A stretch of 64,000 nt of DNA from Chaenocephalus aceratus (GCA_023974075.1 CM043788.1:27191980-27255979); one strand, 5' to 3'. Numbered from the stretch's first letter, positions 34,851 to 47,656 are shown. Notes: generated by a model from the sequence alone, not told the origin. Numbers and translations: made by a program.

Positions 34851-37026
34851 GAGTTGCATACTGATACTGCGTTTTCTCGATTAATAGCTTATAGACGATA
34901 CCATGTTTAAATAGACTCCTACGTTGTTATTACATATGTGACATATGTAAGAAAAGGGAGGGGAGAGTCAATTATATTGAGTAATTGATTTCATATTGGA
35001 TAATTTATTTCTCAAACCTATGTTTTATGGAAGAGGAAATGTATTTCTGATAAACTAATCTTTTATCAAACGGTAAATGGTGAATTAATATAACATTTAG
35101 AATCATTGAGAACGGGTTATATCCACAGGGACTAGCTCACCTTTATCTTAAAATAACATTTCTCTGCTTTGGACTGATGAGTACATGATTCTTGCATGTT
35201 ACATTACATTACATTGCATTTATGATGTTAAATGACTAACACAAACCTTACATTTATGCATGTGTCAGGAAGGCTCCCAAATAACTCTGAGGGGCCTATC
35301 CTATTTTTGTAATTGAATGATAATGTGCTAATCCATTACCTTGAGTTGTCTTCACTCAGGAAAACATCCATATCAAGTGTTAACCCAATAACTAGGACAG
35401 CTCTGAAGGCCAAGGGTCAGAGAGAGAGGGTCACAATCTCCGGCTGCAGAGACCACCCCCAGCCACGGGCAAGGAGGCACGAGGTCGTTCGAGATGAGAG
35501 GATTCTAATCTTCGACTTTCTGATGAGATGGGATGCTTCTTCATCTTTCTGCTCGGTGGGCTCAAGCAGACAACCCTGCAGGACGAGCGAGGGCTTCAGA
35601 GGCTTCTATAATACAAGGTTCCATGTTTCTTGGAGGAGCAGATGTCTTCCTAACCTCTCCCATCACGGGGGGGCATCTGGATGTGCCACTTGGAATAGGC
35701 AGTTGCACTGCTCTCAAGCAGATAGCAGAAGGAATGCAGGCAGATGAGCCTCCATTTCACTGGGGGATCAACTACAGTGCTCACTGAATGAGCCACACAA
35801 AAGCAGAGCAATTGGGGGGGGTTGAAATATGGCGCTCTGATGAAGAAGAGTTTTGAGCCAATCAGCAACTCAGTGCTAATCTACAGTATCAGGATGCCTT
35901 TACACACCAGACATTCTGTATCATAAAGAGAGGAGGAGAACGAGTCAGGAGGACATGTTCTTCCAGCTCTTGTACAAAGATAATATTTTAATTGAATGAC
36001 CAGATGTTTACAGATGTACAATTAATAATTGTTTTTTATATTTCCGATGAACAGACATGTGTTAAATAGTGGTGATAAATATATTTTGTCAGATCAGATT
36101 ACACTTTCACACTAAACAAAATAAATTAATTGATATTTTCAGATGATAAGGTATTGAATAATAAGATATTTCTAATATTATAACAAATAATGTTACTATC
36201 CTTAATTGTCCAGCAATCAGGCTTAACAACACTACTCTTCAACGTATTACCCATGCACAGACAGACCTAAAATGATGTTTCAAGTTTTAAACGTTTAAAC
36301 CTTCCTTTCCAGGTTTTTACAAAAGTCTTTGAATATTTGCCTAATGTTTCCTTTTCAGATTGTTAAACATTTTGAGAATGGTTTAATTTTCCCTTCAGAT
36401 TTTGAAATGACATAATGATTGATAGTTGAAGTAATGTAATTATGGTATCATGCCATAGTCTTTTGATTTAATATGTAATGAAGTAAACGTCAAGTAATTC
36501 TAAAATTGAGGACACTGTAACTTTGCAGATTACAAATTGATCAAATCACCACTGTGAATTGTATACCTTAGCTGGATCTCTTATGATCCTGATTTTATAC
36601 CTCACCTGGATCTCTTATGATCCTATGTTTTAAATGCATTTGACTAGTGATTGCATTAAACTAAATCTTTAAACTGCAAGCTGGTTTTGATTTTATAGTT
36701 TGATAAGTAAGATCAATTAATGGTTACATGTTAAAACATATTATTTTAAAGAAGATGTTTTTGCTATTATGCGTCTGTGTTTTATGTGCGTTCATTATTG
36801 TGCTTTTGACAACAGATGATCCAAACATTGATGAGAGATGATTTTCTATTGTGATTGTCTGTGTCAATCATTGTGGTTGAATGTTTCAGTCTTATTCTAC
36901 TTTGTTATGTAATTGATGAACGGTGGGACCACACTCAAATCTGAAGATGCCTATTGATTTAATTATTGACCAAATTATTATGACACTAATGTTTTCAGGT
37001 TATCAAAGATGATAAAAAGAGTGGAC

Positions 37027-37549
37027 TGTTAGAGAATATTTCTTCTCTCTCCCTAAGTGTCAAATAATAATTCTTCCTTACTCCTAAGATATTTAACCTT
37101 AATTGCCTGTTGACGTTTACGACCAAACCCTGGCTCTGTTATCTCTCTTAAGGAATGGGAGGCTCCAGCTATCTTGATAAACCAGTTCAACTCTCGGTCA
37201 CAAAATGATTTACGGCTGTGGGAACGCTGGCTTCTAAACACCACTGACAAGTGATTGAGTATTTCTAGTTGGGGGATAATCTCCTCTAGCTCCACAGATG
37301 TTTACGCCTCCCCCAATATGCTGATTAACTCTCTGTAAACTAGTTAAAAGGGCTATCGAGAGATAGGCTGATCAGAATTGACATGACAACCCACCCGTGC
37401 AGTCAGAACCTTTTGCTGCTGTGACTTGTGATATGAATTCTCCGGCCGTTTGACTTGTAATAAACTACCAGTGTTTGACATCAAAGCTCCAACTCTCCTC
37501 GTGTCTCTTTGAGTCCTGACTCTCCATTGCTGCAGAAGTTTCCCTTACA
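37027..37549 (+). repeat. 3' long terminal repeat
   Basis: Near-identical direct copy of 30,003-30,509 with an extra segment TTAAGGAATGGGAGG at about 37,148. Confidence 0.85.
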
Positions 37550-38463
37550 CATAACATATTATTATTCTAGTAAAAGGGCTCGCTTTGGCAGAAACCTGAT
37601 CCATACTGGCATTGCAGCCCTAAATACAAGTAACCATCATGTGTGGTGCTATCTGTAGTTGTCTGTCTTATTTTTTGTTGATGTCATATTGTTTTCACCA
37701 GGGCCGGCCCTTGGCATAGGCAGTATAGGCGAATGCTAAGGGTGCATCAACCCATCGGGGGCGGCGAAAATTGGGGAGAAAAATTACATGTATTTTTTAG
37801 CTGCCCGGATTATAACAGACAAAGACTCATTCTGAAAACTGCACTGGAACAACATAACATCAAGGACATGGATTTCAAGTCAATATACGAAAGTAAATCA
37901 AGAAATTAAGTAAACAAGCTGATCTTCAAGTTCCTCAAAAACACTGGTCTGAGGACAAGGATTTAATATAAACGTTTAATAAATCAACAGTAGGTGGCTA
38001 TATATGCTCCAAGTGGAAGCGATTCGCCATTAAACAAAATAGAAGAAGAAGAAGAAGAAGAAGAAATACGCTAACGGTACAAACAGGCACAACACTGTTA
38101 CTCTGTTTTTACTGACATGTAACATTTGATTTCACCTTGCTCTATTTTTCTTAACGCACATTCAAAAACGGGAACATTTTCGGGAGTTTCAACCGGGTAC
38201 CAGCCACCGAAAACGGGGACTCTGCCCGGAAACGGGGATGTTTTTGTCACCCATCCGACTGTGTTTACAGCATAGAGGTTTACAGCTAAGCACAAACAAT
38301 AACATAAGACTACATGCTCACTTGGGGTTGAGGCTTTTTTACACGTTGCTTGACTGCCTGCCCACATATCTGATCTAAACATAGTAACGTGTATTGGGGA
38401 AAATAATTATTTAAAGTTATTTAATAATTGTGACATTTATTGTACTTTTTGATGGATGAATGA
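37550..38463. other. intergenic, transposon-end-like sequence
   Basis: At about 37,702 CAGGGCCGGCCCTTGGCATA resembles the start of a fish hAT or related element. A (GAA)n run lies at about 38,041-38,064. No coding region is supported. Confidence 0.4.
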
Positions 38464-38552
38464 TGCCCGGGCCCGGCACCACGAGGGGGCAAAAGGTGGC
38501 ATTGCCCCCTCAGTTGTATTATTTGCCCCCTCGTGGCGCCGGGCCCGGTGCA
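38464..38552. repeat. GC-rich inverted repeat
   Basis: CCCGGGCCCGGC then CCACGAGGGGGCAAA is mirrored by TTTGCCCCCTCGTGG then GCCGGGCCCGG, with a spacer of about 30 nt that itself contains GCCCCCT. It could fold as a hairpin with arms of about 27 bp. Confidence 0.85.
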
Positions 38553-38569
38553 GTCTCATATTAAACATG

Positions 38570-38650
38570 ATCGCTGGTAGATAGCCACAGAAGTCGGGTT
38601 ACAGTTTAACATGGGCGGATCACAGTTTACCACAGCTGAAGACTTCTCCA
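38570..38650 (-). repeat. inverted copy of the 28 kb tandem-repeat unit
   Basis: ATGATCGCTGGTAGATAGCC and GATCACAGTTTACCACAGCT match the reverse complement of 28,000-28,170, here with two rather than five or six core units. Confidence 0.75.
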
Positions 38651-39990
38651 CATGTGGATATTATCCGGCTGAACAAAACGTGCATTTATCCAACAGGTAC
38701 GTTTACCACAGATCTTATTTTGAGCTATTTTCTAAAATCCTATGGAGAAATGTCATTGCTTTTTTGTGGAGGGAACCCATGCGCAGCTTACTTCCGGGTT
38801 TTGGGACGCGTCTCTCGTCTCCTCTTCACACGCCATACTTTTCGCGGCACACGTACTTACAGCCAATCATCTCTGAATTAAGTGAGATGACGTATGGTGG
38901 GGATGGCAGCTCAGTGCCCCTATGGTCATTATTTTTTAGCCACACACATTAAATAGGACAATACTCTGAGCATGCGCATTGTAGTTTTTACAGTCACCGT
39001 TCACTGAGACAGTGAGAGAGAGGGGCATGATCGGGTTTTGTCCCACATGGCTCTAAACAGCTCAATAGGCACACACTGTATACACTAATTAGAAGAACAC
39101 AGACTAAAACAGAAATGTACAGACGAATCAGATGATTAAACATGATCTTAAAATATATTTCATATATTTTTTTGTAATCATTATTTGTAATACTTTCTGC
39201 TGACACTAGGTGGGGCTGTGCCCTAATGACCAGTCGCCACTGTCCATGGCAGACTCCATGCAATCAAACAAAAACAATTAAATAAGAAATTCCCTTTTTT
39301 TCGCCAATCTTCCCCACTCTGTTTTTCTAATTCCCGATAGTTCATAACCACACAACATTCACCATGTTTTCATTGACACACACGCACTGCCATAGAGGGG
39401 GAGAGGGAGGGTTTGGAATACACGTGAACTTTCGCGGAGTGCGCACGACAGAAGGTGCTTAGTGTGCAAGCGAAGCAGCAGCTGAGGAGTGAGGAAGACT
39501 GTCCACAGATTCCAGAAGGACTGAATGCAGCACTGCTGGTGAGTCTTGACATTTTAAATAAACTTTGTGATTTGACAACAAGCTGTATTTATCTTGTAAA
39601 GCAGCAGCCTAACTTTCACAATGAGATTGCCACTACAAACTGTCTTACCTATTCCAGCAACTCTTTTTTTTTTTACTGTAATCAGTAAACTAATCTAAAT
39701 GTTACACTATACAAATAATCTTACCTTATACCTTAATCTTCTGTTACTTTTGGGTCACCTCAATATCAACTGCAATGCAAATAATAACAAAAGAAAGAAA
39801 TATCAATAAAGTGACTTTCTTAACATCCTATTGTCGGGTCATTCTACAGAAAAGGTGGAATCTGGGTGACACAAATCTGCTGAAATATATTCCTTCTAAA
39901 AACATCTAAAACCTGTTAAATAGCAATAACTAACTCTTAACTTGATGAATCCACAACAAGTAGAGCTTAAAGTATTTTTATTTTTGTAAT
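38651..39990. other. intergenic, no gene assigned
   Basis: A GC-richer patch at about 39,410-39,550 ends GCAGCACTGCTG|GTGAGT, which resembles an exon-donor junction, but no conserved protein or paired exon is visible. The rest is AT-rich. Confidence 0.3.
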
Positions 39991-40100
39991 TATTTTTATA
40001 CTTTATACAAAGCTTATTTGTATAGGAATGTCACTGGTGTTACCAGGAAGAAGAGTAACACCAGTGACGGTAACACCAGTGACAATTTGGAGAAAACACT

Positions 40101-40985
40101 AGGCTTGTTTGAGACAAGCAAGACCTGCGCAGACCTGCGCAGTTGCGATCAACGTCTTGCTAGTGCGTTGCATGATGGTTAGTCATTTTGTCCGACTTGC
40201 TCTGGAGGCTCGCCCACATGAGACTTTGAAATCTCGCGGGACAAAGACGCCCGCAGCCTTGAGAGCGAGGCGAGGCGAGTTGGCGCAGTTGCTCTCCACG
40301 AGCTGCGGAAGCGAAATGCTTGATGGGAAACGGCTCGCTGGTATCTCGAGCTGAGCGCTCATTGGTGGTTTTTACCACGTGCTGCTGATGAAACTCTCCA
40401 ATTGGCTGGCAAAAGTTTGTTGTTGTTTTGTGTCATTTTTACGTCGCCACATCCATTCCCATTTTTCATCATCGTTCCACAATGTTTATCATCATGAAAT
40501 TAATATCTATATATGTTATACGATACTGCTTACCGTTTTCATACTTTATATATCTTAGCATATTCATACACACTGTTCATACTGCTCACAGGCTGATATC
40601 TAGTGTATTCATACCCCACTGTTTATTCATCATTCAATTAATTCTATATGTTATTCTGTAGATTGTGTACATTACTTTCCACTTCACTGCTTGTTGCACC
40701 TGGTTAGAAGCTAAACTGCATTTCGTTGTCTCAGTACCTGTAATATGTGCAATAACAATAAAGTCATGTCATTCTCGATACAATACATGTGGGATTTCTA
40801 TTGCATCCACTTCATATGCAACGAAAAACGCCAACGCAATTTCCGCCATTGCAAACCCAGCCAGTCAAGCCGACTCCGAGTCCGAGCTGTCCGACTTAAG
40901 ACGAGCTTTTTGACACCTCCCCCGGCTGCGATCGGCTACTCTCGTCTACTTTCGAGACGAGCCGCAATGTGTCTCAAACAAGCCT
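40101..40985. mobile_element. MITE A, copy 2
   Basis: Same termini as the copy at 1,079 (AGGCTTGTTTGAGACA) in opposite orientation. It is flanked by ACT on both sides (40,098-40,100 and 40,986-40,988), a 3-bp duplication that fits a PIF/Harbinger-like mechanism. Removing it restores CACTGTCACTACTCGATCCG, the end of element B. Confidence 0.8.
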
Positions 40986-41580
40986 ACTGTCACTACTCGA
41001 TCCGTCCCCCTGCCCGATCGGTACTGCGCATGTGCGAGATGGTCCGGAAGTCCGGACGGCAACCCAAGATGGACACTTGACACAGTGGCTTTTAGCAAAG
41101 CTCAAAAAGAAAAACCGAGAGAGATGAGTTATTGTTATTACAACGTGACTTCACTATTATTTAACAACTCTTTTTATGGGGTTCTTTTATTTAGGGTTAA
41201 GTACATTGTCATTATAAGTAAGAAATGAATTTAACTTCTGATAGACAGCCATATGCCATACATTTTTGCATACATTCACAGTAAATAATGTATTCAGTAT
41301 GATAGCTGTCTAACAGAAGTTAAATCCATTTCTTACTTATTCTGACAATGTACTTAACCCCAAATAAAAGAACCCAATAAAAAGTGTTGTTAAATAATAG
41401 TGAAGTCACGTTGTAATAACAATAACTCATCTCTCTCGAGTTTTCTTTTTGAGCTTTGCTAAAAGCCACTGTGTCAAGTGTCCATCTGGTGTTGCCGTCC
41501 GGAGTTGTCCAACATGGCGGACCCTCTCGCACATGCGCAGAACCGATCGGGCAGGGTGACGGATCGGGTAGTGACAGTGA
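40986..41580. mobile_element. element B, MITE with near full-length inverted repeats
   Basis: The left end TGTCACTACTCGATCCGTCC is mirrored by GACGGATCGGGTAGTGACAG on the right. The inner arms 41,086-41,275 and 41,305-41,480 (GCTCAAAAAGAAAA, AACGTGACTTCACTATTATT) are also complementary, so almost the whole unit folds on itself. No ORF is present. Confidence 0.8.
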
Positions 41581-43960
41581 CAAACACTACCATTTTAACA
41601 AAATGGCTGCAATGTGTCAGACCAAATATGGCTTCAGTCAATATCAAAATCGTTTAACTCTTCAATACAATACATTTTCCCATTCAAATGTTCACCCCTA
41701 GGGCTATGCAATGAGTAACACTAATGACAGACTTGAAAGACGCATGTAACATTTGAAGATAAAATCACACCTTTAACAAACAAAGTAAGAAGTATCTGAC
41801 TTTCCTTATGTCTGTGTCCACTGCACTGCCTCAAATGATCTCTTGTTACAGGAGGCACTTCAGAGACAGTACATTATTTCAAAAATAAAAGCGTTTTGTG
41901 TAGCAGTAACACCAATGACGTAATTTTGGGTGACTGACATTTATTTGATATTATTAATAATAATTTGCGTTTTTTTTAACCATTTCAGTGTTATATTTAA
42001 TGCTTGTAATGTTATGTAAATATAAATTATTTTATTATGATTTATTTATTGAAAAAAACATCTTTTAAATTAAAACTATAGGCTCCACTTCCATGTATGA
42101 TCAAAGTGACAAGGCAGTTCCTTGAACTTGGCATTTTAAATAAATTGCAATTTACGTATAAAACCATTTTTTATTTAGTACCATTGCAAAGACAATCGGG
42201 TCATTCTACAGAAAGGTGGAAATGCTGTCACTTACTTTTGCAGACACCAAAATACATGACGTTGAACTAATACTCACATTCATGATATATGTTGAATAAA
42301 TAGAGATTGTCTTTGCAATGGTACTAAATAAAAAATAAATAAAAAATGGTTTTATACGTAAATTGCAATTTATTTAAAATGTACATAACATTACATACAT
42401 TACATAATAACACTGAAATGGTAAAAAAACGCAAATTATTATTAATAATATCAAATAAATGTCAGTCACCCAAAATTACGTCATTGGTGTTACTGTTACG
42501 CAAAACGCTTTTATTTTGAAATAATGTACTGTCTCTGAAGTGCCTCCTGTAACAAGAGATCATTTGAGGCAGTGCAGTGGACACAGACATAAGGAAAGTC
42601 AGAGAATTCTTACTTTGTTTGTTAAAGGTGTGATTTTATCTTCAAAAGTTACATGCGTCTTTCAAGTCTGTCATTAGTGTTACTCATTGCATAGCCCTAG
42701 GGGTGAACATTTGAATGGGAAAATGTATTGTATTGAAGAGTTAAACGATTTTGATATTGACTGAAGCCACATTTGGTCTGACACATTGCAGCCATTTTGT
42801 TAAAATGGTAGTGTTTTCTCCAAATTGTCACTGGTTTTACCCTTCTTCCTGGTAACACGTAACACCAGTGACATTCCTATACAAATAAGCTTTGTATAAA
42901 GTATAAAAGGCTACAACCATAGAGGCTACAACGTTAGTTAGTTGTAGTTACTGTACTTGACCCTTTAGCCGTGTTCGTGGTGATTGTGCCTTTTAGCAGG
43001 GTTGCCAACTCTCACGCATCTGGCGTGTGACACACGCTTTCACCCTCAATCTCATGCTCTCACTCTGCCCAAACTATTCTCACGCCAAAAACAAGAATAC
43101 CGAAGACTAGAAACGGTTTTGAAAACTTTTGTCAGGTAGTGATCTTCTTCTCAATAGAACATCTTTGATAATGTCTTCTGGCCAATCAGAATCAAGATAA
43201 CGGCGTGGTGTTGTTGCAGGAAGTCCCGACGGAGAATACTTTTGCTGTAGTACATCTATACATCGATACAACATTACGTGTTGATAGAAATCAACACGTA
43301 ATGAAATAAGACCCCACGGTTTGATGATTGATAGGTGTGTGGGCTGTCTTTCATGTTGACACACAGAACAATGGGGGCTATCAACCCTTATCCACAATGT
43401 AAAGTAATTCACAGCTTCTTCCCTCTTCTCTCTGTGAGGAGCAGCAGGTTCAGCTTTCAGAACAAAGTAACACAAAACTAAAATGGCATTCATTTGTTTA
43501 AATATGTTGTGTAGTAATAGATGTATTTATTTTTCTTCTCAAGAGAGTACCAGAATGTGTATTTTATGTTAGTATTTCAAAAAATCTCCTTGGGGAGAAT
43601 CCCCCCAGACAGGGGTTGGGCTTTCGGCATGTCAACTCTTTCACCTGTGGGCAGTGGTATAGTGGGCGTTGGACGCGGGGGTACGCCGTACCCCCACTTA
43701 TTTGGAGCATGACAATTTTTTTTTTTTAATAGTCTAATAAATATAAAATCATTGCCAGTGTTATCAGTTGCAAGTGTGTATTTATTGTAATAATGACAAA
43801 AACCTAATACATTTCACAGTCATAATAAAAAATAAAAACGATTTCCTTAAAAAAAAATGATGATTCGTCATCACGCTCGTGACCCCGCGGCGAACTGGGG
43901 GTGTGTCAGTGATTTGGCGGCAGCTCTTTCCCTCAAGAACGCTAACGAGAAAGCTCTACA

Positions 43961-46191
43961 ATGGCAGGAAAACATTCTATACTTGACTTATTTTCTAAAA
44001 AGAATAGAATAGAATATCTTTCAAAAAGAAAGAGGCTAGCAGCATCGAAGCTACAGGTGAAGCTGCTACTAGTTCATCAGGAGAGCCGCCTAAAGATGTG
44101 GATAATGCTAGCACTAACATCAACTATGCTAGCAACGTTCCTCTGGCTAGCTCAAGCTCACCTTTCCCAGAGGTATGGACGGACGACATGTGGCGGAGGA
44201 AACAAGAGGCATACCCGTGGATAGACTGCAAAGCTGAGAAACTGGGCTGCAAAGTTTGCTCTTCCATTTCGGATTTATCAGCCTTCAAAAACGCAAGGTT
44301 CAAGATTGGCAGATGAATGGCGTTCCTACACTGTCACTTACAGTGGAAGAGACAAGAGCGGCATGTTGACGTCCCTCAGAATTTTTTTTATTAAACACAA
44401 AGAATCAAATGGACACACTACTGCACAGCGGATTCAAGACAACGCAAAAAAGGAAACACTTGAGAAGGTCTGTGACAATATGAATGCATCAAAGCTGAAA
44501 GCTACATGTGCTGTATTTCGGTCTGCTTACTACTTGGCACAGAACGACAGACCATTTCTGGACAACTATGGATTACTGGAGTTACAACATGAAAATGGGG
44601 TTGACATAGGCATCGGTTTGCACTCCAGGTACAGTGCAGCACAGATAATTGACCATATAAGTTCAGAGATGCGTAAAAAAGTGTGCCAAAGAATCCAAGC
44701 TATAGAAGGTAAAGTTTATATTCTTATAGATGAGTCAACGAGTCTGGGATGTAAAACTACATTGATTGTGTACCTCAAATGTGAAACGGACAAGAGCTGT
44801 GAACCACATTTTATGTTTCTGGATTTGATTGAACTTCCAGACCAGAGAGCCGACACAATTATGCAGCACTTGTTGAAATGCCTCCAAGGACATGGCTTCG
44901 ATGACGCTTACTTGAAGAAGCATTTAATTTCATTTGCAAGTGATGGAGCAAGTGTCATGTTGGGACGAAATTCAGGTGTAGCCAAACAGCTTTCTGGACT
45001 GTACCCTAATATAGTCACCTGGCATTGCCTAAATCATCGTTTGGAGCTGGCTGTGGGGGACACGGTGTCTGACGTGAGTGGTGTGAACCATTTCCAGGCG
45101 TTTATGGACAAATTATACACTGTGTACAGCAGATCACCTTTAAACCAACGAGAACTGGCTGAGTGTGCTGCTGACTTGCATCAACAAATAGGAAAAATAG
45201 GCCGTGTGTTGCGCACGAGATGGGTGGCGAGTTCTTATCGCACAGTATCTGCTGTTTGGAACAACTTTGAGTCACTATGTGCACACTTTAGCTTTGCGAT
45301 GACAGATGAGAAACGATCAGCAAACGATAGAAAGCTGTATGAAGGTCTGTTAAAGCGGCTGACTTTCTTTTAGATTTAGCGCTTATGTGTGATACACTGA
45401 ATGAGTTAGCCCTGTTGTCAGAATGTTTGCAAAAGCGCACAACATCAGTAGCCTACGCCAACAAACTGATCCACCGGAGCATTCGTTTTATCAATGGACT
45501 GGGGGAGCGACCTGGGACCAAGGTCCTTGCAGCTGAAAATGCTATATCAGAAGGCAGACTGGGCACAGTTGTGCTCACAGACAACTCCAAAATCGTCACC
45601 ATCAATCGTCAACAATTTATTCGGAGTTTAAGCAACAACCTTAGCCATAGAATGTTCACTACTGCATCATCTCGTGGAGCAGCCTCGCAGGCCCAGTCGG
45701 ACTCAGACTATGTTCACTTGCTCGCTCAACTAAAAGTCCTGGAACGCGACAACTGGCCACCAGCTCAGACCATGCCGCCTGGCTATGGAGAGGTGCAAGT
45801 GAGTGAACTGTGCCAACGATTCAGACTGCCGACTGTAAGTGTAATAAATGCATTCCGAGACTTTGTCGAGAGCACTGTGGACGATGCTACACCTGCCGAG
45901 CTCAGGCCCTTGATGAACTGCACTAGACTCATACCATGCAGCACGGCAGAATGTGAAAGGGGATTCAGCCAGATGAATCTGATCATCACCCCAACGCGAA
46001 ACAGGTTGCTGATTGAACGGGTATCCACCTTGATGTTCATCAAGCTACATGGTCCACCTCTAACCCAGTGGGATCTGACAGGATATGTGACAACTTGGCT
46101 GAGACGACATCGCTCAGCTGAAGACAAGAGATCACGACAGGCTGCAGCCGAATCTCGCAAGGATCCAGTCCCACTGTGGCGTTTCCTCTGA
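43961..46191 (+). pseudogene. hAT transposase (KIAA1586-like), frameshifted
   Basis: The start at 43,961 (MAGKHSILDLFSKKNRIEYL) is followed in other frames by a zinc-finger-like region (VWTDDMWRRKQEAYPWIDCK then LGCKVCSS). The main 355-codon piece (44,306-45,373) has VYILIDESTSLGCKTTLIVY, LISFASDGASVMLGRNSGVA and WHCLNHRLELAVGD, which hold catalytic Asp residues and the C-x2-H motif of hAT enzymes. The last piece (45,385-46,191) has LIPCSTAECERGFSQMNLII, the C-terminal dimerisation block with the catalytic Glu. Frameshifts near 44,080, 44,310 and 45,360 inactivate it. Confidence 0.88.
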
Positions 46192-46223
46192 CTGACTTCA
46201 ACAACTGTGAGTAACACTGTTTC

Positions 46224-46227
<4 letters not shown>

Positions 46228-46308
<81 letters not shown>
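46228..46308 (+). repeat. (GT)n microsatellite
   Basis: About 40 uninterrupted GT units just after the transposase stop codon. Confidence 0.97.
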
Positions 46309-46310
<2 letters not shown>

Positions 46311-47656
46311 GCAGCGCTGTCTGTTTATTTGCAATGTGGCTAGGCCTAATCAGAATCATTTCAAGTCCAGATTGTTTGCATAAGTAGGCTATATTTTTTG
46401 TTTATTTAATAAGTTAATTTCAGGACAACTTTGGGAATTGTCTTTGTTTGTTTTAAATAGATTTTGAAAGTGGAGATGGAGGGAGAGAGAGAAGCAGCGC
46501 TGTCTGCTAGTTGCAATACTGTAGCTTATGCAATTTAGGCCTATACATTGTTTATGTAATTTATGTGCCTGTGTGTCCATGGTTTTGAGTCTGTATGTGT
46601 GTTGAGCGCAGCGCCGTCTGCTTTTTGCAGTACAGTAACTAAAGTAGGACTAAGCATACCGGTAGTTTCTGTGGACCTGTCTGCCCGTTTTGCGAGTGCA
46701 CTGCGCGCGTGCGCACTTGTGTGGCATTGTTTGGGATGACCTGATTAAAATAGCGTCCCCCCAGTAAAAAAACCCCCACTACACCACTGCCTGTGGGTAA
46801 ATTGCAGGATTGGCTCCAGGTCGCCCTTTTTATTTACTACAAGACAAATGTGCCTTTTTATTTCATACAGTTCAATTTGGATTGAGACAGGGAAATAATC
46901 TAAACGTGGCGTTTCACTGTCAAGGGGAGCGTGTATGTAATTACATTGCAAATACTGACTTCACCCCACCACTGTATGGGTTAGCCCTACCATAGATTAC
47001 CCAACAAAAATACTCTCTAGCAACTGCCGACCCGTATTGCGCAAGCGCAGATCTAAGATCCAGTAGAAATGATAAAAAAGTAAAAGTTTGCTGCTTATTG
47101 TTCTACTAGGCCAACATAGAGTGTGTTAATTAATATGTTTGGCAGTTTGGAGTAAGTCTAGAGATTTGTTTGTGTGTGTATAGGCCTCTCACGATAATTA
47201 ATTTTGTTGGATACATTTCCAAGGAAATTATTGCGATAAACAATAATATTGTCGGCACCGTTGTATGACCATTTTAGACCCCTGACATAATGATAATATA
47301 TAATAATAATTGAAGTACATCCTTTCGAACTGCTAGTCACATCCTCATGTAAATGTAAATGTATCGAGTTCATTTTTATTTATTGTACGATAAGTCAATT
47401 AATTGCTTATCGCGACAGGCACACAATAAAACAGTGGAAACAAACATGTGTTTGACTTTCATTAGTGAATGAAACTTTGTGCCCTTTATAGTCTGTGTCC
47501 AATTTTGTGTATTTGTATATATTGTATATATATATCCTATATATATGCTAAGGTCCCGCTGCTGACACGACAGCAGTCATTTAGTGCGCATATGTGTAAT
47601 TAAACCCATGATATCAAAATCTCACTCCAGCCAGGTACCCAAAGTTGGCAACCCTG

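Larger units (their letters stand above)
30536..37026. other. LTR-element interior, no gene seen
   Basis: Long, mostly AT-rich sequence without conserved protein motifs on either strand. It contains a (CA)n microsatellite (32,945-33,042) and a purine-rich (GAGA/GGAAG) block at about 34,480-34,850. The few short reading frames (for example 30,731-31,009, 33,461-33,688 and 35,313-35,747) show no family resemblance. Confidence 0.5.
30003..37549 (+). mobile_element. LTR retroelement without recognisable proteins (LARD-like)
   Basis: Two direct repeats with TG...CA ends (30,003-30,509 and 37,027-37,549) are highly similar and bracket about 6.5 kb. The 5' LTR is followed by TTGGCGTTGTCGGCAGG, a plausible primer-binding site, and the 3' LTR is preceded by the purine run AAAAAGAGTGG. 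Flanking CACAA and CATAA may be a 5-bp target duplication with one change. No gag, protease, RT or integrase motif is found inside. It therefore resembles a large non-autonomous LTR derivative that depends on another element's enzymes. Confidence 0.75.
39991..42910. repeat. large fold-back element with two nested insertions
   Basis: The outer arm (TATACAAAGCTTATTTGTAT, AGGAATGTCACTGGTGTTAC) at about 39,997-40,100 plus 41,583-42,195 is the inverted counterpart of about 42,300-42,910. The centre is at about 42,195-42,300 (CATTGCAAAGACAAT against ATTGTCTTTGCAATG). GTAACACCAGTGAC recurs in the ends. The left arm is split by element B (about 40,097-41,580), whose left end is split by MITE A. No protein is encoded. 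Confidence 0.8.
43652..46789 (+). mobile_element. hAT transposon with near-complete transposase
   Basis: An 8-bp duplication CCTGTGGG (43,644-43,651 and 46,790-46,797) flanks inverted ends CAGTGGTATAGTGGG and CCCACTACACCACTG. Inside is a hAT transposase in three shifted pieces and, after it, a (GT)n tract. Ends and target duplication are intact, so insertion is fairly recent. Confidence 0.92.
42997..47656. mobile_element. older terminal-repeat element hosting a hAT transposon
   Basis: The ends CAGGGTTGCCAACT and AGTTGGCAACCCTG are exact inverted repeats, flanked by a 7-bp CTTTTAG on both sides. Outside the nested hAT (43,652-46,789) about 1.5 kb remains, without a recognised ORF. The terminus CAGGGTTG would suit a hAT-type element, but the 7-bp duplication leaves this open. 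Confidence 0.75.

Noticed and set aside
34368..34859. Ser/Leu-rich minus-strand frame of 163 codons.
   Set aside because: Translation of a purine-rich low-complexity block, not a gene.
39410..39560. Possible first exon of a host gene ending at GTGAGT.
   Set aside because: No conserved peptide, no partner exon and no promoter evidence; left as an unassigned patch.
45783..46334. Minus-strand frame beginning with a His-Thr repeat.
   Set aside because: It reads through the (GT)n tract and the reverse of the hAT transposase.
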